NCBI GenBank assembly: GCA_028821235.1
Contig: JAPPGV010000023.1
Span: 1-35,041, forward strand
Origin: a bacterium
GTDB lineage: Bacteria > Actinomycetota > Acidimicrobiia > Spongiisociales > Spongiisociaceae
DNA: 35,041 bases
Direction: 5' to 3'
In this document: piece after piece, positions 7,550-16,676 of the stretch
Layout of the letters: each line of letters opens with the position of its first letter
How positions within the stretch are numbered: position 1 is the stretch's first letter
Notes under the pieces: model-generated
Seen by the model: the letters and a program-made list of their open reading frames with translations, nothing else
What the model was told of the DNA's origin: nothing
Database searches by the model: none
Made by a program: the position numbers and the translations under genes

Positions 7550-8611
7550 ATGGAACGTCGCTCGTATCGCGCTGAAGCAGTCAACGGGGAGGCCGGTCCG
7601 CGCTCGGGTTCCCCGTTGCTGACTGTAAGGGACCTGACGAAGACGTTTCCCGTGCGTAAGGGCCTTTTCGGACGCCCGGAGGCGATGATCCAGGCGGTCA
7701 CCGATGTGAGCTTCTCGATCTATCCCGGGCAGACGCTCGGGCTGGTCGGCGAGTCCGGTAGCGGTAAGTCCACCACGGCGCTGTGCGTAACCCGGCTACT
7801 GGACGTCACGTCCGGCAGCGTCGTGTTTGACGGCCAGGAGTTGTCCGATCTGTCTCGGCGCAGCATGCGGCCCATCCGCCGGAACATGCAGATCGTCTTC
7901 CAGGATCCGTACTCGTCCCTCGACCCCAGGATGACGGTGAAGGAGATCATTGCGGAGCCTCTGCGGGTGTATGGCTCCTACGGTCGTAGAGGGCAGGGTG
8001 AGAGAAAGGTACATGAGCTGCTGGAGAAAGTGGGGATGAATGCCGCCGACGCGGCCAGGTTCCCCCACGAGTTCTCCGGTGGGCAGAGACAGCGCATCAG
8101 CATTGCCCGGGCACTGGCCCTCGAGCCAAGGCTCCTAGTCCTTGATGAGCCCGTCAGCGCTCTGGATGTCTCGGTCCAGGCACAGGTTACGAACCTGCTC
8201 CGGGACCTCCAGGAGGCTATGGGGCTGGCCTATCTGTTCATCGCCCACGATCTCGCGGTCGTGCATCATGTGTCCGATTGGATCGCGGTGATGTACCTGG
8301 GCAAGATCGTCGAGTACGGCACCGTGGACCAGGTGTTCAGCCAGCCGACCCACCCCTACACCCAGGCCCTGCTGAGCGCGATACCGAGTGCGGACCCGAC
8401 CAGGGCCGACGACCTCGATGAGCGGATCATCCTCACCGGGGAGATACCCGACCCCGCCGACCCGCCCTCGGGATGCCGGTTCCGTACGCGCTGCTGGAAG
8501 GCGGAGCCGACCTGTGAAGAGGTTTCTCCGGAACTGGTGGACACCCTTGGGGTCGGGCACCCGAGCGCCTGCCACTTCCCGGAACTGCAGGCGAGCGGGG
8601 TCCACCGATGA
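7550..8611 (+). CDS. Peptide-type ABC importer ATPase (DppF/OppF-like)
   Basis: This 353-residue second ATPase of the importer forms a heterodimer with the DppD-like subunit. Motifs are Walker A GESGSGKS at 67-74, Q-loop Gln118, signature FSGGQ at 175-179, Walker B LLVLDEP at 195-201 and His233. The C-terminal oligopeptide domain has the usual Cys cluster (CRFRTRC...C...C). The ATG at 7550 is preferred over the GTG at 7544 because AGGAAG at 7535-7540 is then about 9 bases away. That site lies directly after the right arm of the palindromic insert. The gene ends in an ATGA overlap with the first permease gene, indicating coupled translation. Confidence 0.94.
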   Translation: MERRSYRAEAVNGEAGPRSGSPLLTVRDLTKTFPVRKGLFGRPEAMIQAVTDVSFSIYPGQTLGLVGESGSGKSTTALCVTRLLDVTSGSVVFDGQELSDLSRRSMRPIRRNMQIVFQDPYSSLDPRMTVKEIIAEPLRVYGSYGRRGQGERKVHELLEKVGMNAADAARFPHEFSGGQRQRISIARALALEPRLLVLDEPVSALDVSVQAQVTNLLRDLQEAMGLAYLFIAHDLAVVHHVSDWIAVMYLGKIVEYGTVDQVFSQPTHPYTQALLSAIPSADPTRADDLDERIILTGEIPDPADPPSGCRFRTRCWKAEPTCEEVSPELVDTLGVGHPSACHFPELQASGVHR

Positions 8612-9546
8612 CCCGCTTCATCGTCAATCGCATAGCGCAGATCATCCCGTTGCTCATCCTGTTGAGCGTTTTCATCTTCACGATGATGCACTTGGCGCCC
8701 GGCAGTCCCGAGAGCTTCTATCTCACCGACCACTACACCGAAGAGCAGGCCGAAGCAGTGCGCGAGCAACTCGGGCTCAACGAACCTCCCGTCAGGCAGT
8801 ACCTCACCTGGCTGGGGGCCGCGATACGTGGTGACTTCGGGCAGACGTTCACATACGGGGTCACCGTCACGGAGGTGATTCTCGCCCGGCTGTGGCCCAC
8901 CCTGCAGTTGCAGCTGCTCGCGCTGACCGTTTCGGTAGTGATCGCCCTCCCGGCCGGCGTGATCTCCGCACTCAGACGAAACTCGAGACTCGATCATTCG
9001 ATAACGACCGCAACCCTGTTCGGTCTGTCGATGCCTGACTTCTGGTTCGCCCTGTTGCTGATGCTGACGTTCTCCGTACACCTGGGATGGCTACCCGCTT
9101 TCGGAACCGGAAGCGAAGGCCTCTTCGCGGCCCCCCTCAACCTTGTCATGCCGGTGGCCGTCCTAGGGCTCTCCGCAGTGCCCTGGTATGCCCGGGTTGT
9201 GCGATCGTCCATGCTGGATTCCCTGGCGGAGGACTACATCCTGACCGCCGCGGCCAAGGGCTTGACTCCGGCCCGGATCACGATCCATCACGCTCTCCGC
9301 ATAGCCATTCTCCCCCTGGTCACCGTCATCGGTCTGTCCATGGCGCGGGTGCTCTCGGGCGTGATCGTGGTGGAGACGATCTTCGTCTGGCCGGGGTTGG
9401 GCCAACTGGCGTGGGAGGCTGTGATCCGCCAGGACTATCCCGTCATCCTGGGCCTGACCATCTTCACGGCCGCGTTCGTAATGATCTTCAGCCTGATCGT
9501 CGACATCATTTACACCTACATCGATCCGAGGATTCGTTATGTCTAG
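8608..9546 (+). CDS. Peptide-type ABC importer permease (DppB/OppB-like)
   Basis: This 312-residue inner-membrane subunit forms half of the importer channel. The N-terminal membrane segment after residues TRFIVNRIAQ, the HLAPGSP block, and the EAA-type loop (ARVVRSSMLDSLAEDY, then AAAKGL) are all typical of the BPD_transp_1 class, as is the conserved C-terminal end IYTYIDPRIRYV. About six hydrophobic segments are visible. It starts inside the previous stop (ATGA) and overlaps the next gene by 8 bases, so the ATPase and permease genes form one translation-coupled unit. Confidence 0.94.
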   Translation: MTRFIVNRIAQIIPLLILLSVFIFTMMHLAPGSPESFYLTDHYTEEQAEAVREQLGLNEPPVRQYLTWLGAAIRGDFGQTFTYGVTVTEVILARLWPTLQLQLLALTVSVVIALPAGVISALRRNSRLDHSITTATLFGLSMPDFWFALLLMLTFSVHLGWLPAFGTGSEGLFAAPLNLVMPVAVLGLSAVPWYARVVRSSMLDSLAEDYILTAAAKGLTPARITIHHALRIAILPLVTVIGLSMARVLSGVIVVETIFVWPGLGQLAWEAVIRQDYPVILGLTIFTAAFVMIFSLIVDIIYTYIDPRIRYV

Positions 9547-10438
9547 CGAGCGCTCAGCGAGTCCAGCGACTTCCACTCACGGCCAGGTACGCTCCCGGAG
9601 CCGGTTCAAGCGAATCGCCTGGCGGTACAGCCGGAACCGGCCGGCGGTCGTGGCGATGGCCTTTCTCACCATTCTCATCATCGTTGCGATACTTGCGCCG
9701 CTGGCAGCTCCGTACGATCCTGTGGTCCAGGACCTGCCGAGGCGCTTGGAGCCCCCGAGCAGAGAGTTCTTGTTGGGGACCGACGCCTTCGGCCGAGACA
9801 GCTTCAGCCGGATGATTTACGGCGCCCGGGTGTCGCTCCTTGTCGCCTTCGCCACGGTGGCACTGATCATCCTCATAGGTACCACGGTCGGCATCCTCGC
9901 GGCCTACTACCGCTTGCTCGATGGTCCTTTGATGCGGATTGTCGACCTGCTGATGGCGATGCCTCCGCTGTTCCTCCTGATCATGCTCGTGGCCCTGTTC
10001 GGCGCCAGCACGGGACATACGGTGCTGTTCATTGCCCTGAGCTACTGGCGGACCACCGCCCGGTATGTGAGAGGCCAGGTCTTATCGCTCAAACATAGGG
10101 ACTATGTGAAGGCCGCTCTGGCTTCTGGCGCGTCCGATGTCCGGATATTCGTGCGCCACATCATCCCCAACATCTCCGACGGGCTGATCGTGATCGCCAC
10201 GCTCTCGATCTCCTTCGTCATCCTGCTCGAGACGGCCCTGAGCTACCTGGGCCTGGGAGCACAGCCGCCGACTCCGAGTTGGGGCGGGATGCTCGCCGAC
10301 GGGAGGCAATACCTGCAGATCTCATGGTGGTTGACGGTCTTCCCGGGTCTGGCGATCTTCCTCACGGTGATGGCCTTCAACTTCGTCGGTGACGGCCTGC
10401 GCGACGCCTTCGACAGCAGATCCGCAAAGGCGGTGTGA
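9539..10438 (+). CDS. Peptide-type ABC importer permease (DppC/OppC-like)
   Basis: This 299-residue inner-membrane partner of the DppB-like permease has a Ser/Arg-rich cytoplasmic N-terminus of about 35 residues, which precedes the first membrane helix. DppC hallmarks follow: APYDP, LLGTDAFGRDSFSR, the EAA loop (RGQVLSLKHRDYVKAALASG) and LSYLGLGAQPPTPSWG. The start ATG at 9539 lies 8 bases inside the upstream gene. The gene ends at 10438, and a PPOX-type gene begins 63 bases later on the same strand, which may belong to the same transcript. No terminator hairpin was seen between them. Confidence 0.94.
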   Translation: MSSERSASPATSTHGQVRSRSRFKRIAWRYSRNRPAVVAMAFLTILIIVAILAPLAAPYDPVVQDLPRRLEPPSREFLLGTDAFGRDSFSRMIYGARVSLLVAFATVALIILIGTTVGILAAYYRLLDGPLMRIVDLLMAMPPLFLLIMLVALFGASTGHTVLFIALSYWRTTARYVRGQVLSLKHRDYVKAALASGASDVRIFVRHIIPNISDGLIVIATLSISFVILLETALSYLGLGAQPPTPSWGGMLADGRQYLQISWWLTVFPGLAIFLTVMAFNFVGDGLRDAFDSRSAKAV

Positions 10439-10501
10439 GCATGGAGTCCGCGGTTGGGCCGGCTCAGCGGGGCGGGACTCCCCGAGCGGGAGACGACCCC
10501 G

Positions 10502-10897
10502 ATGCTTAGCGAGAAGGTGAAGGAGTTCGCAGAGGGCCCGAATTTCGCGGTCCTCACGACCATGCTGCCGGGAGGCCATCCGGCCACTCAGGTCATGTGG
10601 GTCGACTGTGATGATGAGGTGCTGCTCATCAATACGGAGACACACCGTCAGAAGTTCAAGAACATACAGAGAGACCCGCGGGTGACGGTGGCGATCTGGA
10701 AGCGGGACGATCCGTACGAGTATGTCGAGGTCAGGGGAACGGTGGTGGAGACGATCGGGGGAAGCCGGGCCAGGCAACACATCGATGAGCTCGCCCTCAA
10801 GTACTTCGGCCGGCTGTACGACAGCAGCATCATCGAGAGCGAGCGTGTCATCCTCCGGATCCGCCCCTTGTCGGTTCCTTCGAGGCCCGGCGGCTGA
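10502..10897 (+). CDS. Pyridoxamine-5'-phosphate-oxidase-like (PPOX class) flavin/F420-binding protein
   Basis: This 131-residue split-barrel protein resembles the short PPOX-class proteins common in actinobacteria, which bind FMN or coenzyme F420 and reduce small substrates. Recognisable blocks are NFAVLTTMLPGG at the N-terminus, HRQKFKNIQRDPRVTVAI in the middle and the VEVRGTVV strand. The length is typical (about 130). The ATG at 10502 is chosen because GGGAG lies about 9 bases upstream and family members begin close to this point. It follows the dppC-like gene and precedes a prolidase-like amidohydrolase by 46 bases. The cofactor cannot be told apart from sequence alone. Confidence 0.85.
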   Translation: MLSEKVKEFAEGPNFAVLTTMLPGGHPATQVMWVDCDDEVLLINTETHRQKFKNIQRDPRVTVAIWKRDDPYEYVEVRGTVVETIGGSRARQHIDELALKYFGRLYDSSIIESERVILRIRPLSVPSRPGG

Positions 10898-10943
10898 TTC
10901 AAGGATGTAGCCGGCTAGGCGAGGAAAGGAGGGTGGTGGAGAA

Positions 10944-12164
10944 ATGGAGACATCGTCGGTAAACATTCGGGGGGTTAGCTGGCTGGACACGTCTTCGGGC
11001 GAGTACAGCACGAGGGACATCCTCGTCCGCGGTGGCGCTATAGCGGAGCCCTCAGGTGAAGCAGCAGACCTGACAATCGACGCATCCGGGTTGACGGGGA
11101 TGTACGGCCTGTGGGACTGCCACACCCACGTCGGCGGCTTGATGTACGACCCGGATGCTCAAGGGTATTTCGAGGCACCCGCCGCCCGCACCATCCGGGC
11201 GGGCGTGAACCTCGCGCAAGCGGCCCGGATGGGCATCACGGGTGTGCGAGCGGTCGGCGAGTGCGACGACATCGATCTGGCACTGAGCCGCGCCTACGAG
11301 GCGGGTGTTCCTCCCGGCCTCCGGCTCCGCGGCGCCGGCTGCTCCCTCAAGACCACCGGTGGCCATGGGGTGGCATATCCCCGTGAGTACGTTCGTATGA
11401 GGGGATCCTTGACCGTGGATGGCCCGGCTGAGGTGGCACGGGCTGTCCGCCGGCAGGTCTCTCGTGGTGCGCATTGGATCAAGGCTTCGCTTACCGGGGG
11501 TCTCTACAGCGAGCACGAGACCGTGGACGGGGGCCAGTTCTCTGACGAGGAACTGGAGGCGTTGCTGGCGACGGCGAACCAGCGCGGCATTCCCGTGGCC
11601 GCTCATTGCGGTGGGAGTGATCAAGCAGTGCGATTCTCCAGGTTGGGAGGGCGTTCGGTTGAACACGGCTATGCGTTGGACGAGCGGGCAGCTGCTGCGA
11701 TGGCGGAATCGTCAACGTGGCTCGTGCCAACGATCGGGGTGACTCACGACTCCTCCTTCATAGCCGAAGACGGGTGGCCGTCGCACGCTGCGAACCGGGC
11801 CGCGGCCTCTATCCGGAAGCACCGGGAGGGCCTCCGGGCTTGCCTGGAGGCCGGCGTGCGGATCGCCGTCGGCGCGGACCTGAACCCGATCGGGCCCCGC
11901 CTGCACCGGGAGATGGAACTCCTGGAGGAGGTGGGCGTCGACAGGCTGACCGTGCTGCACGCCGCCACGATCGGCGGCCGCGAACTCAATGGTCTCGGGT
12001 CGCAAAGCCTGCCGGGGCCCGGTGCCGCTGCCGACCTCGTTCTCACCGAAGGATCACCTCTCGATGATCCGAAGGTACTGCGTGATCCGGTTCTGGTCAT
12101 GGCGTTCGGCCGTGTCCTCAAGGGAGAAGGCACCGAGCACTGGGCGCCGTCTTGGAAGCGTTGA
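10944..12164 (+). CDS. Amidohydrolase, prolidase/imidazolonepropionase-like
   Basis: This 406-residue TIM-barrel metal hydrolase resembles the bacterial Xaa-Pro/Xaa-Arg dipeptidase group of the amidohydrolase superfamily. All expected metal ligands are present: His60 and His62 in CHTH, Lys180 in WIKASLTGG (the carbamylated bridging lysine), His221 in AAHCGG, His241 in VEHGY and Asp312 in VGADL. The family usually hydrolyses N-acyl amino acids or dipeptides in the cytoplasm. AAAGGAGG upstream gives a strong ribosome-binding site. Its position behind a peptide-type importer suggests it processes the imported compound, which is inference. Confidence 0.88.
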   Translation: METSSVNIRGVSWLDTSSGEYSTRDILVRGGAIAEPSGEAADLTIDASGLTGMYGLWDCHTHVGGLMYDPDAQGYFEAPAARTIRAGVNLAQAARMGITGVRAVGECDDIDLALSRAYEAGVPPGLRLRGAGCSLKTTGGHGVAYPREYVRMRGSLTVDGPAEVARAVRRQVSRGAHWIKASLTGGLYSEHETVDGGQFSDEELEALLATANQRGIPVAAHCGGSDQAVRFSRLGGRSVEHGYALDERAAAAMAESSTWLVPTIGVTHDSSFIAEDGWPSHAANRAAASIRKHREGLRACLEAGVRIAVGADLNPIGPRLHREMELLEEVGVDRLTVLHAATIGGRELNGLGSQSLPGPGAAADLVLTEGSPLDDPKVLRDPVLVMAFGRVLKGEGTEHWAPSWKR

Positions 12165-12348
12165 GGGTTCCTTGTCCGGCAACCGTCACAACAGACGACA
12201 ACCCTCTTTCGTCAGGGATCTTCAGTGGTCAGAAATGGACTGCACGCAGGGCCTCAGCACCGAGCATCATGGTAAACTCACACCAAACAACGGTTAGGGC
12301 TGCAGTAGCTAGATTCGAACGGCCTTGCCGGCACAGGAAGGATCTCTA

Positions 12349-13206
12349 ATGATTGTCGACTTTAGGATACGACCCCCCTACAGGGGCTTCAAGGATCTGC
12401 ACATCTTCAGCCCTCGAGACCCCAACCCGGATCCTGTCACGCAGCACGGCCTCTCGCTCGACTTGCCGGAATACAAGTCGCGCACTGAGCTGTCCATGAC
12501 CCATCTCATTGCAGAAATGGATGAGGCGGGAATCGACGTAGGCGTCGTCCACGGCCGGCAGTCGCCGGCACCCTTTGGCACCGTCAGCAGCGACACCGTC
12601 GCCGCGATAGTCGAGGAGTATCCCGGGCGGTTCGTCGGCTTCGGGGGTGTGGATGGCTCCCGTGGCGAGGAAGCTCTGGAAGAAATAGAGAAGTGCCACA
12701 GTCTAGGACTCCGGGGTATTTCTTTTGACAACGGGTTCTCTGATCCGCCACTGCATAACGATGACCCGCAATTGATGCCGCTGTACCAGTTGTGCAGTGA
12801 TCTCGGCCTTATCGTGTCCCTCACCAGCAGCATCTTCCTGGGTCCGGACATGTCGTACTGCCACCCCATCCACGTCCAGCGTGTGGCGCTCGCTTTCCGA
12901 GACCTGACAATCGTGGTCCCACATGCCAATTGGCCCTGGACGACATTGGCCTGCAGCGTGGTCTTCCAAACCAACAACGTCCACCTGATACCGGACTTCT
13001 ACCTCAACATGCCCAACACTCCCGGCGCTCACGAGTACGTGAGGTCGGCGAACTACTTCATGAGCTACAACCTGCTGTTCGGTAGCAGCTACCCGGTGAG
13101 GCCCTTCGGGCAGAGCGTCGAGCAGTTTCGAGCGTTGCCATTCGACTCGGACGAGATACTCAATCGGGCCCTGGGAGAGAACGCCGCACGGATTCTCGGC
13201 CTCTAG
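12349..13206 (+). CDS. Amidohydrolase-2 family protein lacking canonical metal ligands
   Basis: This 285-residue TIM-barrel protein is of the amidohydrolase-2 (ACMSD/gamma-resorcylate decarboxylase-like) type. The fold is indicated by the N-terminal strand, VEEYPGRFVGFGGVD, GLRGISFDN, the IHVQRVALAFRDLTIVVPHA segment and the C-terminal ENAARILGL. The usual first-strand HxH is replaced by FRIRPP (residues 5-10), and the C-terminal FGSDYP block reads FGSSYP, losing the metal Asp. A relaxed subgroup with such changes exists among amidohydrolase-2 proteins, so it may work without the usual metal or act on a different reaction. AGGAAGGA precedes the ATG at 12349. A 184-base gap upstream may hold its own promoter, but none is clear. 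Confidence 0.83.
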   Translation: MIVDFRIRPPYRGFKDLHIFSPRDPNPDPVTQHGLSLDLPEYKSRTELSMTHLIAEMDEAGIDVGVVHGRQSPAPFGTVSSDTVAAIVEEYPGRFVGFGGVDGSRGEEALEEIEKCHSLGLRGISFDNGFSDPPLHNDDPQLMPLYQLCSDLGLIVSLTSSIFLGPDMSYCHPIHVQRVALAFRDLTIVVPHANWPWTTLACSVVFQTNNVHLIPDFYLNMPNTPGAHEYVRSANYFMSYNLLFGSSYPVRPFGQSVEQFRALPFDSDEILNRALGENAARILGL

Positions 13207-13250
13207 GCCCGAAAATCCGGCCGCGGATCGCGGTTCCCGACTGTGAGGTC

Positions 13251-14906
13251 TTGTTGACGGAAACGCTAGATCGAGTTATCGCCGATTATCTCGAGACGGT
13301 GCTCCGAGCCGATCCAGTGGCGGCTACGCAGGTGGGCGTACACACGTGGGACTCGGACCTCGGCACCTTCGGACCCGAGGTCGCCGATGACTATCTGCGG
13401 GATCTCCATGGATCGATAGCTCGTCTGGAAGGCATCGACCTTTCCCCCTTGCCCTTCTCGAGCCGATTGGACGCGTCCGTCGCCATGGTCGATGCCAGCG
13501 TGAAGGCACGCCAACTGGTAGAGACACGATTCTGGGAGCGAGCGCCGTTCTGGCATCTGGAACGACTCGGCACCGGGGCCTCCGTGCTCATGCAGCGCCC
13601 GTTCGCAGCCGTCCAAGAGCGGGCCGAGTCCCTTCTCTCCAGGCTCGAAGCGGTCCCGGGCTATCTGGCATCAGTACGACGTCTCATCGTTCCGTCGGAC
13701 CTTCCAGTGCCATACGTCGATATGACCATCAGGGCGGCCGACGGCCTCCAGACGTTCTTCGGGACGTCTGTCCCGATGTTCGCTGATCAATTGGAAGGTC
13801 GGATCACGTCTCGACTATCGGCTGCCGGGCAGAGAGCGGCGGCTGCGGTGGCGGAGTTCTCCGAATCATTGAATGAGATACGCGGCACAGCCGGCGGGAG
13901 CTTTCGGGCCGGCGCGGCGTACTTCGACTTCCTTCTTCGCACCTATCACGGTGTTCCGCTCGACCACTCCGAGCTTTTCGAGTGGGGGAAGGACCAAGTG
14001 GGGCGGGATCGTGCTCGATTGGAGGATTACGCAAGAGCCTTGGACCCGGATCTTCACTGGACCGAACAGGTGAGCCGGGTCAAGGAGCGCCATCCCCGCC
14101 CGGAGGGGTTTGCTGATGCCTATGCAAACGAGATGGAGCGAGCTCGTGAGCACTGCGTGGAGAAGGATCTGATCTCGATACCCGACGACGAGGTGTGCCA
14201 CGTCCGATGGCTGCCGGAATACCTGCGGGTCGGCTTGCCGATCGCTGTCATGTCACCAAGCCCTAGCTTCGAACCCGGTCTGGTCAGCGAATGGCTGATC
14301 ACGCCCATCGATCCGGACGCGCCTTCCCAACGCCGGTCCCAGCACATGCGCGATAACTGCTTTGCGTTCTGCGAATCGATCGCCGGCCACGAGACTTATC
14401 CCGGACACCATCTCCAGCGAGTCCATCACAAGTTGGCGACGAAGGCGTCGCCGATTCGTACGTACTTCGTGTCTCCACTCTTTTCCGAGGGTTGGGGCCT
14501 CTACACAGAGGACCTGTTGGACGAGACCGGCCTGTTCGATGACCCGGCGGTCAAGATTTTCAAGCTGCGTAATGCCCTCTGGCGTTCCGTTCGCGTGGTC
14601 ATCGATACTGGCCTCCATACGAGGAATATGAGTCTGGCTGAAGCGACCAGGCTCTTGGAAGAAGAGGTCGCTCTTGACTGGCATATGGCTGAAGGCGAGA
14701 TCACCAGATACATCAGGCATAATAATCCTACGTACCCTTCGTCCTACCTCATGGGCAGGACCGCCATACATGATCTGCGAGCACGGTGCGGTAGCGGCGT
14801 CACGTTGAGGACTTTCCATGATCGATTGCTGTCCTACGGCTCTGTTCCGCTTTCCTTCCTGGCTGAAGAGTTGACGGGAGACAGAGATGAGAGACCCGGA
14901 ACGTAG
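13251..14906 (+). CDS. DUF885 family putative zinc hydrolase/peptidase
   Basis: This protein of about 550 residues, of the DUF885 family, is a poorly characterised group regarded as zinc peptidases. The metal motif HETYPGHH is at residues 380-387, with the downstream glutamate in SEGWGLYTE (Glu413), an HExxxGH...E pattern. There is no signal peptide, so it is probably cytoplasmic, unlike the secreted members. The start is a TTG: both 13251 and 13254 are possible. GAGG at 13245-13248 suits 13254 slightly better, and no ATG gives a full-length protein. It follows the amidohydrolase-2 gene by 44 bases. Substrate unknown; a peptide is likely from family and context. Confidence 0.85.
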   Translation: MLTETLDRVIADYLETVLRADPVAATQVGVHTWDSDLGTFGPEVADDYLRDLHGSIARLEGIDLSPLPFSSRLDASVAMVDASVKARQLVETRFWERAPFWHLERLGTGASVLMQRPFAAVQERAESLLSRLEAVPGYLASVRRLIVPSDLPVPYVDMTIRAADGLQTFFGTSVPMFADQLEGRITSRLSAAGQRAAAAVAEFSESLNEIRGTAGGSFRAGAAYFDFLLRTYHGVPLDHSELFEWGKDQVGRDRARLEDYARALDPDLHWTEQVSRVKERHPRPEGFADAYANEMERAREHCVEKDLISIPDDEVCHVRWLPEYLRVGLPIAVMSPSPSFEPGLVSEWLITPIDPDAPSQRRSQHMRDNCFAFCESIAGHETYPGHHLQRVHHKLATKASPIRTYFVSPLFSEGWGLYTEDLLDETGLFDDPAVKIFKLRNALWRSVRVVIDTGLHTRNMSLAEATRLLEEEVALDWHMAEGEITRYIRHNNPTYPSSYLMGRTAIHDLRARCGSGVTLRTFHDRLLSYGSVPLSFLAEELTGDRDERPGT

Positions 14907-15016
14907 GAGGGTACTGAAAAACGTCCAGTTGGTCCGATTGCCGGGACAAAACCCCAGTTCAAAGCACCGCGTGCCAACCAATCCCCGTCTCTTTTTTGGA
15001 GCACGCTCCTAGCCGT

Positions 15017-15034
15017 GATACTTGAGCAAGTATC
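15017..15034. promoter_or_regulatory. Perfect 8+8 dyad, possible operator
   Basis: GATACTTG-AG-CAAGTATC is a perfect inverted repeat with a 2-base centre, just upstream of the DUF1028 gene and downstream of the DUF885 gene. Its short symmetric form fits a dimeric regulator site better than a terminator, because no T-run follows. Which regulator would bind is unknown. Confidence 0.35.
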
Positions 15035-15082
15035 TTGGTCTCGGCAAAGCTGGCAACGTCCAGCCGTGCTACCGTCGAAGCG

Positions 15083-15949
15083 GTGACGTTTTCGATAGTG
15101 GCTCGCAGCGCAGACGGTGCATGGTGGGGGTCTGCGGTGGCCTCGAGATGTCTAGCAGTCGGACGAGCCGTACCTGCCGCCAAAGTGAACGTGGGTGCGA
15201 TCGCAACCCAGGCCAAATGCAATCTCACATACCGGGAACGCGGGCTCGCCCTACTTAGCTCCGGGGTCTCAGCAGAGGAAGTCGTGAGAAGTCTGGTGCA
15301 AGACGACGAACATCGACAGTACCGGCAGCTCGGGGTTGTGGACGCGATGGGGCGGGCCAGCAGCCATACCGGAGAGGACTGCAACGGTTGGGCCGGCCAT
15401 GTGGTGGGTGAAAACTATGCCATCCAAGGGAACTTCCTTTCCGGCCCGGGTGTGGTCGCCGCGATGGAAAGGGCTTGGCTGGCAACTGACGAGTCGGACG
15501 AACTCGAGCGCCGGATGCTCGCGGCGCTGCTAGCCGGCGATCGCGCCGGTGGCGACAGGAGAGGGCGCCAGAGTTCTGCGATCCTGATCGTTACCGAAGC
15601 GGGCGCCTACGAAGAAGGCGCCAGCGACGAGTACACGAACCTCAGGGTCGATGACCACCACGATCCGGTGATCGAATTGATACGCCTCTCCGATATCCGA
15701 GCGGTTCACCTGGTTCAGAGTGATGGGCCGGGCGCGATTCCACTCGAGGGAGACGTGTTGGGTGAGATCGCGGTGCTGCTGGACCGGATCGGATATCCGT
15801 CGGAGACGTCTGCCGACGATGCGGTGGTTGCTGCCTTGGAAGTGTGGGCCATCGACGAGTACCTGTCCGGACGCTTTCACGGCGACTCGGTGGACGTAGA
15901 ACTCCTGAACGTGCTTCGCAATCGCGCCGGAGCGGGCTCCCTCATCTGA
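15083..15949 (+). CDS. DUF1028 family (Ntn-hydrolase-like) protein
   Basis: This 288-residue protein of the DUF1028 family is predicted to have the Ntn-hydrolase fold, with no settled activity. It opens with VTFSIVAR, matching the family's MTFSIVA start. It continues with WGSAVASRCLAVG, GAIATQAKCN, the LGVVDAMGRASSHTG block with GWAGHVVGENYAIQGN, and the end of the core, LRVDDHHDPV. On this basis the GTG at 15083 is chosen; a TTG at 15035 would add 16 residues with no family match and abuts the dyad. The ribosome-binding site is weak. DUF1028 genes are often found beside peptide or amino-acid hydrolases and ABC importers, as here. The C-terminal ~70 residues may be an extra helical domain. 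Confidence 0.85.
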   Translation: MTFSIVARSADGAWWGSAVASRCLAVGRAVPAAKVNVGAIATQAKCNLTYRERGLALLSSGVSAEEVVRSLVQDDEHRQYRQLGVVDAMGRASSHTGEDCNGWAGHVVGENYAIQGNFLSGPGVVAAMERAWLATDESDELERRMLAALLAGDRAGGDRRGRQSSAILIVTEAGAYEEGASDEYTNLRVDDHHDPVIELIRLSDIRAVHLVQSDGPGAIPLEGDVLGEIAVLLDRIGYPSETSADDAVVAALEVWAIDEYLSGRFHGDSVDVELLNVLRNRAGAGSLI

Positions 15950-15977
15950 ACGCGGACTCCGGCCTCGAGGAGTTGAG

Positions 15978-16676
15978 ATGGTTATCACCCCCGACCTCAT
16001 CGTCGTATTCGGCGCAGCAGGCGGTATGGGCAGGGCGGTTACCCGACTGGCCCGGAATCAAGGCTTCCGGGTCATCGGCTACGACAAGTTCCCACGGATC
16101 GATGACGAGTTCGAGGTCCGTGAACTGGACGCATGCGATCCGGTTGAAGTGGAGAAGGGGCTCTCGGACGCCCTCCGCCACGCGAACGGTGGTCGCGTAG
16201 CGGTTGTCGATGCCGTGGGAGTGCCAAGTCGGGGCACGGTTGCGGACGTGACGCCCGAGGAGTTCGATCGGGTCATCAACATCAACCTACGATCGGCCTA
16301 CCTCATCACCCAGGGACTCGTTCGCCTGCTCCGGTCAGGAGCATGTTCGTGGGCCGGGATCATCCACATAGCGTCCGGAGCAGGCGCTCTCGGCGCCACG
16401 GATAGGTTCGCCTACAGCGTCGCGAAGGCCGGTCTGCTGGGGCTGTGCAAGCAGGTGGCCCGGGACTTCAAGGACGACTCCTTCAGGATCGTGGCGATAA
16501 GTCCCGGCCTCGTAGACACCGATTTCGCCACTCCGATGTTGACCGCCGAGGAGCGTGAGGAGTACCGGGAGCGTCGGGCTGACTCCATCTCAGCCGACGG
16601 GATCGCAGAGCTAGCCCTGTGGACCATCCGGCATGGCATGATCGCCATGCATGGAGGCTCTCTGGATGTCTACTAG
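15978..16676 (+). CDS. Short-chain dehydrogenase/reductase (SDR)
   Basis: This 232-residue classical SDR oxidises or reduces a hydroxyl/keto group using NAD(P). The cofactor loop is FGAAGGMGRA (Gly12, Gly16, Gly18). The structural Asn is in the NINLRSAYL block (about 101-103). The catalytic set is Ser133 in IASGAG plus Tyr146 and Lys150 in YSVAK. Asp36, at the end of beta-strand 2 (VIGYDKF), suggests NAD preference. GAGGAG upstream of the ATG is a good ribosome-binding site. Its 3' end overlaps the sulfite-oxidase-like gene by 11 bases, so the two are probably coupled and may form one redox step. The substrate is unknown. Confidence 0.92.
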   Translation: MVITPDLIVVFGAAGGMGRAVTRLARNQGFRVIGYDKFPRIDDEFEVRELDACDPVEVEKGLSDALRHANGGRVAVVDAVGVPSRGTVADVTPEEFDRVININLRSAYLITQGLVRLLRSGACSWAGIIHIASGAGALGATDRFAYSVAKAGLLGLCKQVARDFKDDSFRIVAISPGLVDTDFATPMLTAEEREEYRERRADSISADGIAELALWTIRHGMIAMHGGSLDVY

